From contig NZ_JBHVAL010000009.1 in assembly GCF_042667405.1 (NCBI RefSeq), positions 62,001-126,000 on the forward strand: 64,000 nt of DNA. The letters run 5' to 3'. The position numbers and the translations under genes are program-made. The number at the start of each line of letters is the position of its first letter. The first letter of the stretch is position 1. Source of the stretch: Arthrobacter sp042667405. GTDB taxonomy: Bacteria > Actinomycetota > Actinomycetes > Actinomycetales > Micrococcaceae. Positions 16,710 through 25,630 of this stretch are shown here, one piece after another. The notes below the pieces were generated by a model, which had not been told where the DNA came from, searched no databases, and saw only the letters and a program-made list of their open reading frames with translations.

Positions 16710-17791
16710 CGGTGGGGTCCCTTCAGGAATCCGGTCTGTCGCCCGACAACCTGACCGGCGTCGGGGGCAACGATCACTTCCTGGGCTGCGACGTACGGCT
16801 CCTCGCCGTCCATGACCGTCAAGGTTTCCTCCGCCGAAACGGACCGCTTGATCACGGCCAAGGCCACAGGTCCCATCTCGAAGTGCTGCGCCACCGATGT
16901 CAGAGTACCCACCTTGCGTTCCCCGGCAAAGACAACACTGCCGACCGCCGGCAAGGTGTGCTGGGAACCATCGAGTTGCAGGAACACCAGACGGCGCGGC
17001 GGGTGTCCAAGGTTGTGCACACGCGCAATGGTTTCCTGCCCCTTGTAGCAGCCCTTGTTGAGGTGGACAGATGTCCGGATCAGGTCCAGTTCATGCGGAA
17101 TGGTCTTGTCGTCGGTTTCCGCCCCGAGGCGCGGACGCCATGCCGCAATCCGGAGGGCGTCGGCTGCCATCGCGCCGGCCAGCGGCAGGCCTTCGACGGC
17201 GGCCTCAAGTTCCGCTGCCGGGACCAGGTATTCGAACCATGGACGGTCAAGACCCGGATGCGACTCTTCCGGGACCAGGCTGTACGAGTATCCGCCCGGA
17301 GACACCCGCGGCCACGGGTCTTCCCACACGAGGCGGCCGGCACAGCGGTCCACCGGCTTGGTCGACCCAACCACGGCCCATTCCCCGGAGACATCGGCGA
17401 TCTCCACGCGGAGCATGAACTTCATCTTGTTCAGCCATTCGGCCAAGGGCTCCGCTTCAGCGGCTTCGACGATCAGCCAGGTTGTGCCGCCGTCGTCAAT
17501 GACACGCGCATCAAACTCGATGCGGCCCTGGACGCTGAGCAGCAGCAGCTCGCTGGCGACGTTGGGCTGCAGGTTTGTCAGCTGCTGCGAGGACAGGGTG
17601 TTGAGCCAGCTGAGCCTGTCGGGACCGGACACCGTGACCACGCCACGGTGCGAAAGATCCACGACGGCGGTGCCTGCCGCCAAGGCGCGCTGCTCGCGCA
17701 ACGGTTCGCCGTAGTGGGCAGCGACGCCGGCATCCAGGCCGGTATCTTCGACCGCGCCAGGGCGCGACAACAGAGGGCTCTTGTAAGTCAT
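16706..17791 (-). CDS. ygfZ: YgfZ/GcvT-type folate-binding protein
   Basis: A 361-residue protein of the GcvT fold with the YgfZ signature KGCYKGQE, whose cysteine is functionally important. YgfZ proteins bind tetrahydrofolate and help maintain iron-sulfur enzymes. ATG at 17791 is preceded by AGGACTT; the longer frame lacks support. It is followed by an ankyrin gene through an ATGA overlap and preceded by a flavodoxin-like reductase gene. Confidence 0.92.
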   Translation of the reverse strand: MTYKSPLLSRPGAVEDTGLDAGVAAHYGEPLREQRALAAGTAVVDLSHRGVVTVSGPDRLSWLNTLSSQQLTNLQPNVASELLLLSVQGRIEFDARVIDDGGTTWLIVEAAEAEPLAEWLNKMKFMLRVEIADVSGEWAVVGSTKPVDRCAGRLVWEDPWPRVSPGGYSYSLVPEESHPGLDRPWFEYLVPAAELEAAVEGLPLAGAMAADALRIAAWRPRLGAETDDKTIPHELDLIRTSVHLNKGCYKGQETIARVHNLGHPPRRLVFLQLDGSQHTLPAVGSVVFAGERKVGTLTSVAQHFEMGPVALAVIKRSVSAEETLTVMDGEEPYVAAQEVIVAPDAGQVVGRQTGFLKGPHR

Positions 17792-17844
17792 ATGTAGTAG
17801 AAGTCCTAGGGGCTTTGAGGTATTCCAGACCGGGACAATCCGGG

Positions 17845-18561
17845 TCAGCGGTATTCGGGATTTTCGAAATCGAACCGGGTTCCGGCTTTCCATTCCTGCG
17901 GCAGGTTGCCGTAGGCGGGAATGCCCCCGGCATCGCGCAGGAGCTTGGCCATATGCAGCAGGTTCCAGGTCATGAAGGTGGTGTTCCTGTTAGTAAAATC
18001 ACTTTCCGGCCCGCCTGATCCTTCATCGAGGTAGCTGGGTCCAGGGCCTACGGGGCCGATCCAGCCGGCATCCGCCTGCGGCGGGATGGTGAATCCGATG
18101 TGCTGGAGGCTGTAGAGGACGTTCATGGAACAGTGCTTGATGCCGTCCTCGTTGCCCGTGATCAGGCAACCGCCAACCTTCGGATAGAACGCCCACTGGC
18201 CCTTGCTGTTGAGCTCGCCGGAATGGGCGTAGAGGCGCTCGATCAGTTTCTTGGTTTGGGATGAGTTATCGCCCAGCCAGATGGGACCGGCGACCACCAC
18301 GATGTCCGCCTCCCGGACAGCGGGATACAGCTCAGGCCACTCGTCCGTCTTCCACCCATGCTCACGCATGTCCGGGTGGACACCGCTGGCGATGTCATGA
18401 TCCACAGTGCGGATGAGGCGGGTGGTGACGCCTTGTTTCTCCATGATGTCCCGGCTGATCCGGATCAGCCCGTCAGTGTTGCTGAGCTGCGGGGAGGGCT
18501 TCAGGGTGCCGTTGAAAAAGAGCGCCTTGAGGCCCTCGTAACCCTGCGGTTTGTCGGTCAC
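17845..18561 (-). CDS. Flavodoxin-like NAD(P)H-dependent oxidoreductase
   Basis: A 238-residue protein of the NADPH-dependent FMN reductase/flavodoxin-like fold. Visible are the FMN phosphate loop region FFNGTLKPSPQLSNT near the N-terminus, VVVAGPIWLGDNSSQTK and a GGCLITGNEDG loop. GTG at 18561 follows AGAAGGAG by a good distance and is preferred over an upstream ATG. The physiological electron acceptor is not known. Confidence 0.87.
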   Translation of the reverse strand: MTDKPQGYEGLKALFFNGTLKPSPQLSNTDGLIRISRDIMEKQGVTTRLIRTVDHDIASGVHPDMREHGWKTDEWPELYPAVREADIVVVAGPIWLGDNSSQTKKLIERLYAHSGELNSKGQWAFYPKVGGCLITGNEDGIKHCSMNVLYSLQHIGFTIPPQADAGWIGPVGPGPSYLDEGSGGPESDFTNRNTTFMTWNLLHMAKLLRDAGGIPAYGNLPQEWKAGTRFDFENPEYR

Positions 18562-18640
18562 TGCCTGCTCCTTCTGCCGTTGCTGCATGGAACGTTTGGC
18601 GAACCCCGAGGGCCAGGAAACCTGGGTTATCAGACCTGGG

Positions 18641-19240
18641 TCAGGAGACCTTATGCAGGAACGCCGATGCGTGGGCTTCGAGGGTCTTGCCGTTGGCTGC
18701 GACATCCCAACGCCACAGGAGGTTGCCGTCCACCAAACCGAAGATCCGGGTGGCTGCAGTGTATTCCTTGGAATGACTTCCGCGCATCACCATGTCAGTG
18801 CTCAGTTGGATCTGGGGTCCCTTGATCTGACCGTAGTAAAGCTCGGTGATCCCGCCGGGGTGGGCTATCGATACTGAGATATCGAAGCCGCCATCCTTGT
18901 TGCGGCGTGCTTCGACTTCGTCGGCCGTCTTGAGCACGGGGACGATGTCGGCCGGAATCAGCCCGGGGCCGCAGTCGCCTTCCTCAAGCTTCCGTTCCAG
19001 CGCCCAGAAACCGGTCTCCACCGTCAACGGGCGCAACTTTGCGCCGGCGTCGTCGCTGATCCAGGTTTCAGCCCGGTACTGCAAGTACGGCAGGCCGTTG
19101 TGGGTGAAGGAAACGTGCTGGACGAAGTGTTCCGAATCCTCGTCGCCGCTGCCAAGCCGGCCGCGGCCCTCCCACTCACCAATGAGCCAGGAAAGGGGAA
19201 CGAGTTCGGGCGTCAGATCTGTGGGGATCTCAATAGGCAC
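18641..19240 (-). CDS. Nitrobindin-like heme-binding protein (FABP-like, DUF1794)
   Basis: A 199-residue beta-barrel protein. The GXWXGXG signature GEWEGRG lies near residue 21, followed by the ten-strand pattern of the nitrobindin family. Mycobacterial members bind ferric heme and isomerise peroxynitrite; the distal-side function here is assumed. The start is GTG at 19240. It lies next to a 37-residue membrane protein gene in the same orientation. Confidence 0.85.
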   Translation of the reverse strand: MPIEIPTDLTPELVPLSWLIGEWEGRGRLGSGDEDSEHFVQHVSFTHNGLPYLQYRAETWISDDAGAKLRPLTVETGFWALERKLEEGDCGPGLIPADIVPVLKTADEVEARRNKDGGFDISVSIAHPGGITELYYGQIKGPQIQLSTDMVMRGSHSKEYTAATRIFGLVDGNLLWRWDVAANGKTLEAHASAFLHKVS

Positions 19241-19276
19241 GACAGTTACCTCGGTTGGGCTGCAGGGTCAGAAGGT

Positions 19277-19390
19277 TTACTTCTGGCCCTTGAAAAGGCG
19301 GTAGACAACGAATCCTGCAAACCACGCCATGGCGACGCTGGCAAGGCCAAGGAGAACGAGGAAGAAGATTTCATATGCGAGTACAGACAT
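19277..19390 (-). CDS. 37-residue single-helix membrane microprotein
   Basis: The frame encodes 37 residues: a start MSVLAYEIF, one membrane helix (FLVLLGLASVAMAWFAGFVV) and a basic tail YRLFKGQK. AGGATGG lies 6 nt before the ATG. It is below the usual length cut-off and is easily missed. The clean single-helix design with positive-inside tail, good ribosome binding site and snug fit between neighbours make it credible. Function unknown. Confidence 0.75.
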   Translation of the reverse strand: MSVLAYEIFFLVLLGLASVAMAWFAGFVVYRLFKGQK

Positions 19391-19406
19391 GATGCCATCC
19401 TAACCG

Positions 19407-20141
19407 TTAGTAGATGAGTAGTTTGTCTATGAAGTACGCCAAGGCACCCACGGCCCAGACCGGGGCGACTCCCATGCCCACAGCTGCTGCGATGTTGAGC
19501 CGACCACGCCGCAGAGTAGTCATGCGCCGGAAACACACCAGCACCGAACCCACGACCACGCCTACCAAGGCAGCGGGCAGGACGGCGATGTCGGAGAAAA
19601 CAAGGCCAGCCAGCGGACCCATGAGGCCCGCCATTACCACACCAAGCGGCGCTACTATGCGGTCCGGCCAACGGATGATGCCTACCAGGAGCGCAACTGC
19701 CGCGCTCAGGCCTGCCACCAGGACCATTTCCTTGACGCCGTTGAACCTTGCGCTGGCTATCCAGCCGGCACCGAGACAGTTCAGCAGCACACCGGCGCTG
19801 CAACCGAGCGTGGACTCCAGGCGCTGCGCCTGGCCTGTACCGCGGACCAGCTGGACAACGAAAACGGCCATCACGCCGAGGGCAACAAAAGCCGGCGTCC
19901 CCTCAAGGAAGCCCGGGGCCGGAAGGTACGCAGCTGCTACTGCCGAGCCCGCGCCGGACAGTCCGATGACAGCTGCCAGCGTCTTCTTGGCCGGAACTCC
20001 AAGAAAGTGGGGCCAACCGATGCCCACCGCTGCCGAGGCTGCGATGCCCACCCCCACCATGACTTCCCGGGAAACAAAGGTGCCGGCCACGATGGCCGTG
20101 AGCGCCACGAGTCCGAATACCCCGATGCTCCAAGACTTCAC
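19407..20141 (-). CDS. Polytopic membrane protein of unknown function
   Basis: A 244-residue protein with about seven to eight membrane helices and almost no soluble domain. I recognise no family. The start is GTG at 20141 with GAGG upstream. It is divergent from glnR and followed 17 nt later by the microprotein gene, so these and the nitrobindin-like gene may share a transcript. Confidence 0.85.
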   Translation of the reverse strand: MKSWSIGVFGLVALTAIVAGTFVSREVMVGVGIAASAAVGIGWPHFLGVPAKKTLAAVIGLSGAGSAVAAAYLPAPGFLEGTPAFVALGVMAVFVVQLVRGTGQAQRLESTLGCSAGVLLNCLGAGWIASARFNGVKEMVLVAGLSAAVALLVGIIRWPDRIVAPLGVVMAGLMGPLAGLVFSDIAVLPAALVGVVVGSVLVCFRRMTTLRRGRLNIAAAVGMGVAPVWAVGALAYFIDKLLIY

Positions 20142-20268
20142 TATGTCCCCGACCTCACTCCGATGCGCCCTCTACGGCCTCCCGACAATCCTGCCCTATA
20201 CCGGACCAATATGTCGTAATTGCCCTGCCCGCCCGTCACGAATCCCTGTGTCGCAGGGCACTGATGGG

Positions 20269-20404
20269 TATACTCAGACATCAACAGCGCACTGCGCCGG
20301 CCACGATCCCGTCACAACGGGAAAGGGCCGGAAGGCGCTGGGACCGGCCGGTGAAACTCCGGCTTCGACGCCCGATGATGCGCGTACAGCCCATTGGAGG
20401 AACT
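20269..20404 (+). promoter_or_regulatory. Promoter and structured leader of glnR
   Basis: TATACT at 20269-20274 is a good -10 box. The following leader of about 120 nt folds well: CGCCGGCC (20295-20302) pairs with GGCCGG...GGCG around an inner hairpin CCCGT-CACA-ACGGG (20308-20321), and GCCGGTGAAACTCCGGC forms a further stem. GGAGG precedes the ATG. The last stem resembles part of a cobalamin riboswitch core, but the other conserved boxes are missing. Confidence 0.45.
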
Positions 20405-21103
20405 ATGTCGCACATCCTGCTCCTGACGAACAGCACCGGCTCATCGGTGGACATTCTGCCTGCCTTGGAGTTGTTGAACCACCGTGTGCACATCCTCCCG
20501 GCAGAACCGACCGCCTTGCTCGAAACCGACCCCACGGACATCGTTTTCCTGGATGCCCGCAAGGACCTGGTGGGAGCCCGCTCGTTGACGCAACTGCTCA
20601 AGGCAACAGGACTGAGCGCCCCCTTGATGCTGATCTTGACGGAAGGCGGCATGGCTGCCGTTTCTTCGGCTTGGGCCGTGGACGACATCGTGCTCGACTC
20701 CGCCGGACCGGCCGAGGTGGAAGCCCGTATCAGGCTCGCCATGGCGCGTGCTGTACCCGGCGAAGAGGAGACCCAAACGGAGATCCGGGCCGCCGGCGTC
20801 GTAATCGACGAAGCCAGCTATACCGCCCGTGTCAGCGGCCAGCCGCTGAACCTGACATTCAAGGAGTTCGAGCTCCTCAAGTACCTGGCGCAGCATCCTG
20901 GCCGGGTCTTTACCCGCCAACAGTTGCTGACCGAAGTCTGGGGTTACGACTACTACGGCGGCACGCGCACGGTGGATGTCCACATCCGTCGACTTCGGGC
21001 CAAGCTGGGCGTGGACCACGAAAACCTCATCAGCACGGTCCGCAACGTCGGATACAGGCTTACGCTGGTGCGGTTGCCCGACGACGAACTCTCCGAAGCC
21101 TGA
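20405..21103 (+). CDS. glnR: GlnR-type orphan response regulator
   Basis: A 232-residue OmpR-family protein closely resembling Streptomyces GlnR: start MSHILLLTNSTGSSVDILPA, a receiver-like domain with Asp50 in DIVFLDARKD, the GPAEVEARIRLAM linker, and a winged helix with LTFKEFELLKYLAQHPGRVF and the RTVDVHIRRLRAKLG recognition region. GlnR controls nitrogen assimilation and works as a dimer without phosphorylation. GGAGG lies 6 nt before the ATG at 20405. There is no adjacent kinase, as expected for an orphan. Confidence 0.93.
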   Translation: MSHILLLTNSTGSSVDILPALELLNHRVHILPAEPTALLETDPTDIVFLDARKDLVGARSLTQLLKATGLSAPLMLILTEGGMAAVSSAWAVDDIVLDSAGPAEVEARIRLAMARAVPGEEETQTEIRAAGVVIDEASYTARVSGQPLNLTFKEFELLKYLAQHPGRVFTRQQLLTEVWGYDYYGGTRTVDVHIRRLRAKLGVDHENLISTVRNVGYRLTLVRLPDDELSEA

Positions 21104-21119
21104 GACGCAGCTTCAACAG

Positions 21120-21157
21120 AAAAGGCCGGGATCCCTACGGACCCCGGCCTTTTCTTT
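21120..21157 (+). terminator. Terminator after glnR
   Basis: AAAAGGCCGGG and CCCGGCCTTTT form the stem, followed by CTTT; it separates glnR from mshD. Confidence 0.9.
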
Positions 21158-21301
21158 GCTGCATTGGTGGAGGACATACGGGTCGAACGTATCGAGGCCA
21201 CCCCACTGGTGGATCCCCCCTGTACCCGGCCAAAGCCGAATGAGATAACGACACTACAGCCGTTGCGCCGGGACTTCAAATCACGGGGATTGCCCGGGGC
21301 G

Positions 21302-21307
21302 TATAGC
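21302..21307 (+). promoter_or_regulatory. -10 box upstream of mshD
   Basis: TATAGC ends 8 nt before the ATG at 21316, with no ribosome binding site, so a leaderless or nearly leaderless message is likely. Confidence 0.35.
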
Positions 21308-21315
21308 CTTGCATC

Positions 21316-22287
21316 ATGAGTCACGCGCACCCGGAGAACTGGCCCGTACTGATCATCAAAGGCGCTGTGGACGGCGAACTCCTCAAGGACTTCAAGAGCC
21401 TCACCGCCGCGGCCGAGGAGTCGGACGGAAATCCGCCCCTGTCCGAGCAGACCTTGGTCATGCTGCGGGGAGCCGACGCAGGTGACCATTCGGTACTGTC
21501 CTTCGCGCTATACGCCCCGGATGAGGACTCCGATCCGGCGACGGCAGAAGACCTGGCGGGAATCGCCGTCGTCGTTGAAGCTCCGGACGGAAGCGGCGTG
21601 TTGGAGCTGGCCGTCCACCCCAGCTACCGCAACCAGGGGGTGGCCGGGCGGCTTCTGGACGCTCTTCAACAGCAACGCAGCCTTAAAGGCCTGAGCGCAT
21701 GGTCGCACGGCAACCACGAGGCCGCCGCCCAACTGGCCACCCGGTACGGTTATGGTCCGGTGCGGGAGCTGCGGAAGATGCGGTTGATGTCCTCGACCTC
21801 CGCGCTGCCCGACGCCGGCCTCCCGCAGGGGGTTTCGATTCGCACCTTCGTGCTGGGCCAGGATGAGCAGGCCTGGCTGGCGGCCAACCGGGCAGCCTTT
21901 GCGCACCACCCGGAGCAGGGAGCACTGACCCTCGCAGACCTTGAGGCACGCAAGGCCGAGGACTGGTTCGATCCCGAAGGTTTCCTCCTGGCGGTCAATG
22001 ACGCCGGTGAACTCCTTGGATTTCACTGGACGAAAATCCACCCCCGGCAGGGTACACACCCGGAAATCGGCGAAGTCTACGTGGTAGGCGTGACCCCGGC
22101 TGCGCAGGGTTTGGGGCTTGGCAAGGCCCTTACCGTAGCCGGAATCCGGCATCTCCAGGACAAGGGCCTCCATGCGGTGATGCTGTACGTCGATGCCGAT
22201 AACGAAGCTGCCGTGGCCCTATACCAGAAACTCGGCTTCGTCCGCTGGGACACCGATGTGATGTACGGTCCTCTGACGAAAAACTAG
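21316..22287 (+). CDS. mshD: Mycothiol synthase
   Basis: A 323-residue double-GNAT enzyme that acetylates Cys-GlcN-Ins with acetyl-CoA in the last step of mycothiol synthesis. The N-terminal domain has HPSYRNQGVAGRLL. The active C-terminal domain has EIGEVYVVGVTPAAQGLGLG and MLYVDADNEAAVALYQKLGF, both typical of MshD. Mycothiol is the actinobacterial replacement for glutathione. It sits between glnR and ppk1. Confidence 0.93.
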   Translation: MSHAHPENWPVLIIKGAVDGELLKDFKSLTAAAEESDGNPPLSEQTLVMLRGADAGDHSVLSFALYAPDEDSDPATAEDLAGIAVVVEAPDGSGVLELAVHPSYRNQGVAGRLLDALQQQRSLKGLSAWSHGNHEAAAQLATRYGYGPVRELRKMRLMSSTSALPDAGLPQGVSIRTFVLGQDEQAWLAANRAAFAHHPEQGALTLADLEARKAEDWFDPEGFLLAVNDAGELLGFHWTKIHPRQGTHPEIGEVYVVGVTPAAQGLGLGKALTVAGIRHLQDKGLHAVMLYVDADNEAAVALYQKLGFVRWDTDVMYGPLTKN

Positions 22288-22391
22288 CCTGGCTGGATCG
22301 CCTGGGGGAAAGGCTGCGACTTCAGGGATTCGGATACCGCGATTGCTTGTAATGTGGGAGACAAACCCAGTCCTGAGCTTAGGAGAGCCCC

Positions 22392-24641
22392 ATGCAGCCG
22401 GACCCCGTCGGCATCGCCGGATCCACCTCTAAGGGGGCCACGCTGCCCTCACGCTTCGGATCGTCGGAAGTACCGGCCTCGCGTGCCACCCAGGACCGCA
22501 TAGACATCCCCGAATTCGCGCCGAGCCTGCAGCCCGAAGGCGACATCTCACCGGACCGTTTCCTTGACCGCGAGCTCAGTTGGCTTGCCTTCAACTCCCG
22601 TGTCCTGGAACTGGCCGAGGATCCCGATCTGTTCCTGCTTGAGCGGGTCAACTTCCTCTCGATCTTCGCTTCCAACCTGGACGAGTTCTTCATGGTCCGG
22701 GTGGCCGGCCTCAAACGGCGCATCGCCACGGGCCTGGCAGTGCCTTCCCCTGCCGGACTCAGCCCCATCGAGGTGCTGGAACAGATCGGTGAAGAGGCCC
22801 ACAAGCTGCAGGAACGCCACGCCCGCGTCTTTGCCGAGCAGATCAGGCCGGCCCTGGCCTACGAACACATCCACCTCATGCACTGGGATGAGCTCGATGA
22901 CGACGCCCGCCACCGGATCAGCGCCATGTTCCAGGAGAAGGTCTTCCCCATCCTGACTCCCCTGGCGGTGGACCCGGCACACCCCTTCCCCTACATCTCA
23001 GGGCTTTCGTTGAACCTGGCTGTGATTGTCAGCAACCCCATCAGCGACAAGGAACTCTTTGCCCGCGTCAAGGTTCCGGACCAGCTGCCGCGCCTCATCT
23101 CCGTGGACGGACCCCGCGCAGGCGCCATTCCCGGCCGTGTTGCCCGCTTCATCGCGCTGGAAGAAGTCATTGCTGTCCACCTGGACAAGCTCTTCCCGGG
23201 CATGGAAGTCCTGGAGCACCACACCTTCCGTGTGACCCGCAACGAGGACCTGGAAGTTGAAGAGGACGACGCCGAGAATCTGCTGCAGGCTTTGGAGAAG
23301 GAACTGCTGCGCCGCCGTTTCGGTCCTCCCGTGCGCCTGGAAGTGACCACGGACATCAACCCGAACATCAAGGCCCTCCTCATCCGGGAACTCGGCGTCG
23401 AAGAGTCCGAGGTCTACTCCGTGCCCGCGCCACTGGATCTTCGTGGGTTGTCCGCGATCAGCAGCATTGACCGCGCCGATCTCCACTACCCGAAGCACGT
23501 TCCGCACACCTCGCGTTACCTCAACGAGTCCGAGACCTCCAAGGCCGCGAACGTCTTCGCGGCGATGCGGCGCAGGGACATCCTTCTCCACCACCCCTAT
23601 GACTCCTTTTCGACCTCGGTGCAGGCGTTCCTGGAGCAGGCCGCGGCGGATCCCAAGGTCCAGGCCATCAAGCAGACGCTTTACCGGACGTCCGGCGACT
23701 CCCCGATCGTGGACGCGTTGATCGACGCCGCCGAGGCCGGCAAGCAGGTTCTGGCACTGGTGGAGATCAAGGCCCGCTTCGACGAGCAAGCCAACATCTC
23801 CTGGGCCCGAAAGTTGGAACAGGCCGGCGTCCACGTGGTGTACGGGATCGTTGGCCTGAAGACCCACTGCAAGTTGTCACTTGTTGTCCGCCAGGAAGTC
23901 GATGGCCTGCGCCGCTACTGCCACATCGGTACGGGCAACTACCACCCCCGCACCGCCCGTTACTACGAAGACCTTGGCTTGTTGACGGCCAACGAACAGG
24001 TGGGCGAGGACCTCTCCAAGCTCTTCAACCAGTTGTCCGGCTATGCACCGAAGTCCACATTCAAGAGACTGCTGGTGGCGCCCCGCTCCGTCCGTGCAGG
24101 CCTGGTGGACCGGATTGAAACCGAGATCCGCAACGCCCGTGCCGGCATCCCCGGCCTGGTGCAGATCAAGGTCAACTCCATGGTCGACGAGGCCATCATC
24201 GACGCCCTTTACCGCGCCTCGCAGGCGGGCGTAAAGGTCGACGTTGTGGTGCGTGGCATCTGCTCCCTCCGCCCGGGCGTTCCCGGCCTGAGCGAGAACA
24301 TCACCGTCAGGTCGATCCTGGGCCGCTTCCTTGAACACTCCCGCGTGTTCGCCTTCGGCAATGGCGGTGACCCCGTGGTGTACATCGGTTCGGCCGACAT
24401 GATGCACCGCAACCTGGATCGCCGTGTGGAGGCCCTGGTGCAGCTTGCCAGCAAGGAGGACATCACGACGGTCATGGACCTGATGCGCCGCTACGTAGAC
24501 GACGGAACGGCCAGCTGGCACTTGGACAACCAAGGACACTGGACCAGGCACCACCTGGATGAGAACGGCAAGCCGCTGCTGGACATGCAGTCCTGGTTGC
24601 TGGAGTCGCGCTCCCGCCAGCGCGCGTCGGCTCGTAGATAA
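22392..24641 (+). CDS. ppk: Polyphosphate kinase 1
   Basis: A 749-residue PPK1 that reversibly polymerises the gamma phosphate of ATP into polyphosphate. Domains in order: N-terminal helical domain (after a 45-residue extension), head domain and two phospholipase-D-like catalytic domains. The phosphorylated histidine is His511 in RYCHIGTGNYHP; another landmark is KTHCKLSLVVRQE. AGGAG precedes the ATG. The mutT1 gene follows 8 nt later, as in mycobacteria. Confidence 0.97.
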   Translation: MQPDPVGIAGSTSKGATLPSRFGSSEVPASRATQDRIDIPEFAPSLQPEGDISPDRFLDRELSWLAFNSRVLELAEDPDLFLLERVNFLSIFASNLDEFFMVRVAGLKRRIATGLAVPSPAGLSPIEVLEQIGEEAHKLQERHARVFAEQIRPALAYEHIHLMHWDELDDDARHRISAMFQEKVFPILTPLAVDPAHPFPYISGLSLNLAVIVSNPISDKELFARVKVPDQLPRLISVDGPRAGAIPGRVARFIALEEVIAVHLDKLFPGMEVLEHHTFRVTRNEDLEVEEDDAENLLQALEKELLRRRFGPPVRLEVTTDINPNIKALLIRELGVEESEVYSVPAPLDLRGLSAISSIDRADLHYPKHVPHTSRYLNESETSKAANVFAAMRRRDILLHHPYDSFSTSVQAFLEQAAADPKVQAIKQTLYRTSGDSPIVDALIDAAEAGKQVLALVEIKARFDEQANISWARKLEQAGVHVVYGIVGLKTHCKLSLVVRQEVDGLRRYCHIGTGNYHPRTARYYEDLGLLTANEQVGEDLSKLFNQLSGYAPKSTFKRLLVAPRSVRAGLVDRIETEIRNARAGIPGLVQIKVNSMVDEAIIDALYRASQAGVKVDVVVRGICSLRPGVPGLSENITVRSILGRFLEHSRVFAFGNGGDPVVYIGSADMMHRNLDRRVEALVQLASKEDITTVMDLMRRYVDDGTASWHLDNQGHWTRHHLDENGKPLLDMQSWLLESRSRQRASARR

Positions 24642-24649
24642 GGACTGAA

Positions 24650-25618
24650 TTGAACAGCGATACTCCCGTGGAGGATCAGACAGACCACCCCGGCGAGCCG
24701 GTGGCCGTTGTGGCTGCCGGCGCCATTCCCTGGCGCGTGAACAAGGGCGCCTTGGAGGTTTTGTTGATCCACCGGCCCCGCTACGACGATTGGTCGTGGC
24801 CCAAAGGAAAGCTCGACGCCGGGGAAACAGTTCCCGAGTGCGCCGCGCGTGAAGTGTGGGAAGAGATAGGTCTCCGCGCACCGCTGGGTATTCCCCTGCC
24901 TGCCATTCACTACCACGTATCCGCCGGCCTGAAAGTGGTCCAGTACTGGGCTGCGAAGGTCAACGGCGAACCACTGCGTCCCGACGGCAAGGAAGTAGAC
25001 AGCGTGATGTGGTGCAGCCCTGACCGGGCAGCGTCCTTCCTCAGCAACCCCACTGATGTGAAGCCCCTGGAGTATCTGGAGAAGGCCCACGTCCGCGGCG
25101 AGTTGGACACCTGGCCCCTGATTTTGATCCGTCACGCGAAAGCCAAGCCGAGGTCCTCGTGGACCAAGGCAGAGGGTGACCGTCCATTGGCGGCCACGGG
25201 TCAACGACAGGCAGTTGCCGTGCAGCGCCTCCTGAACGTCTGGAAGCCCCAACGGCTGGTCTCCAGCCCGTGGGCACGCTGCGTGGCAACCATCGCGCCC
25301 TATGCCAAGGCTTCGGGGGCCAAGGTCAAGTTGGTGGAGGCCCTGACCGAGCACAACCACCAGCGCTCCCCCAAAAAGACTGCAGCGGCCGTCGAGGCGT
25401 TGTTCGACAAGCAGCTTCCCGTCGCGGTGTGTACGCACCGGCCAGCCCTGCCCACTGCGTTGAAGCAATTGGCCCAGCACATGCCACAAAACCTGCGCGC
25501 CCTCCTGCCCATTGCGGACCCTTTCCTGACCCCAGGCGAGGTCATCGTGTGCCAGGTGGCGCGGGGATCAGAGCGGAAGATCGTCTCCGTGGAGCAGGTC
25601 AAGCCTTTCGACGACTAA
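24650..25618 (+). CDS. mutT1: MutT1-like Nudix hydrolase fused to a histidine phosphatase
   Basis: A 322-residue two-domain protein. The N-terminal Nudix domain has a complete box (GX5EX7REVWEEIG, about residues 55-77). The C-terminal histidine phosphatase domain begins LILIRHAKAKPRS with the catalytic RH. Mycobacterial MutT1 has this fusion and removes 8-oxo-dGTP and diadenosine polyphosphates. The start is TTG with AAGGA overlapping the ppk stop, so the two genes are coupled. Confidence 0.92.
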   Translation: MNSDTPVEDQTDHPGEPVAVVAAGAIPWRVNKGALEVLLIHRPRYDDWSWPKGKLDAGETVPECAAREVWEEIGLRAPLGIPLPAIHYHVSAGLKVVQYWAAKVNGEPLRPDGKEVDSVMWCSPDRAASFLSNPTDVKPLEYLEKAHVRGELDTWPLILIRHAKAKPRSSWTKAEGDRPLAATGQRQAVAVQRLLNVWKPQRLVSSPWARCVATIAPYAKASGAKVKLVEALTEHNHQRSPKKTAAAVEALFDKQLPVAVCTHRPALPTALKQLAQHMPQNLRALLPIADPFLTPGEVIVCQVARGSERKIVSVEQVKPFDD

Positions 25619-25630
25619 GGCGCGCCGTGG

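Noticed and set aside
20281..20404. Cobalamin or FMN riboswitch upstream of glnR
   Set aside because: Only one stem resembles a cobalamin core; the conserved boxes around it and a cobalamin-related gene are missing, so I report it only as a structured leader.
19414..21243. A 609-codon plus-strand frame across the membrane protein and glnR
   Set aside because: It covers glnR in a different frame and the opposite strand of the membrane protein gene.
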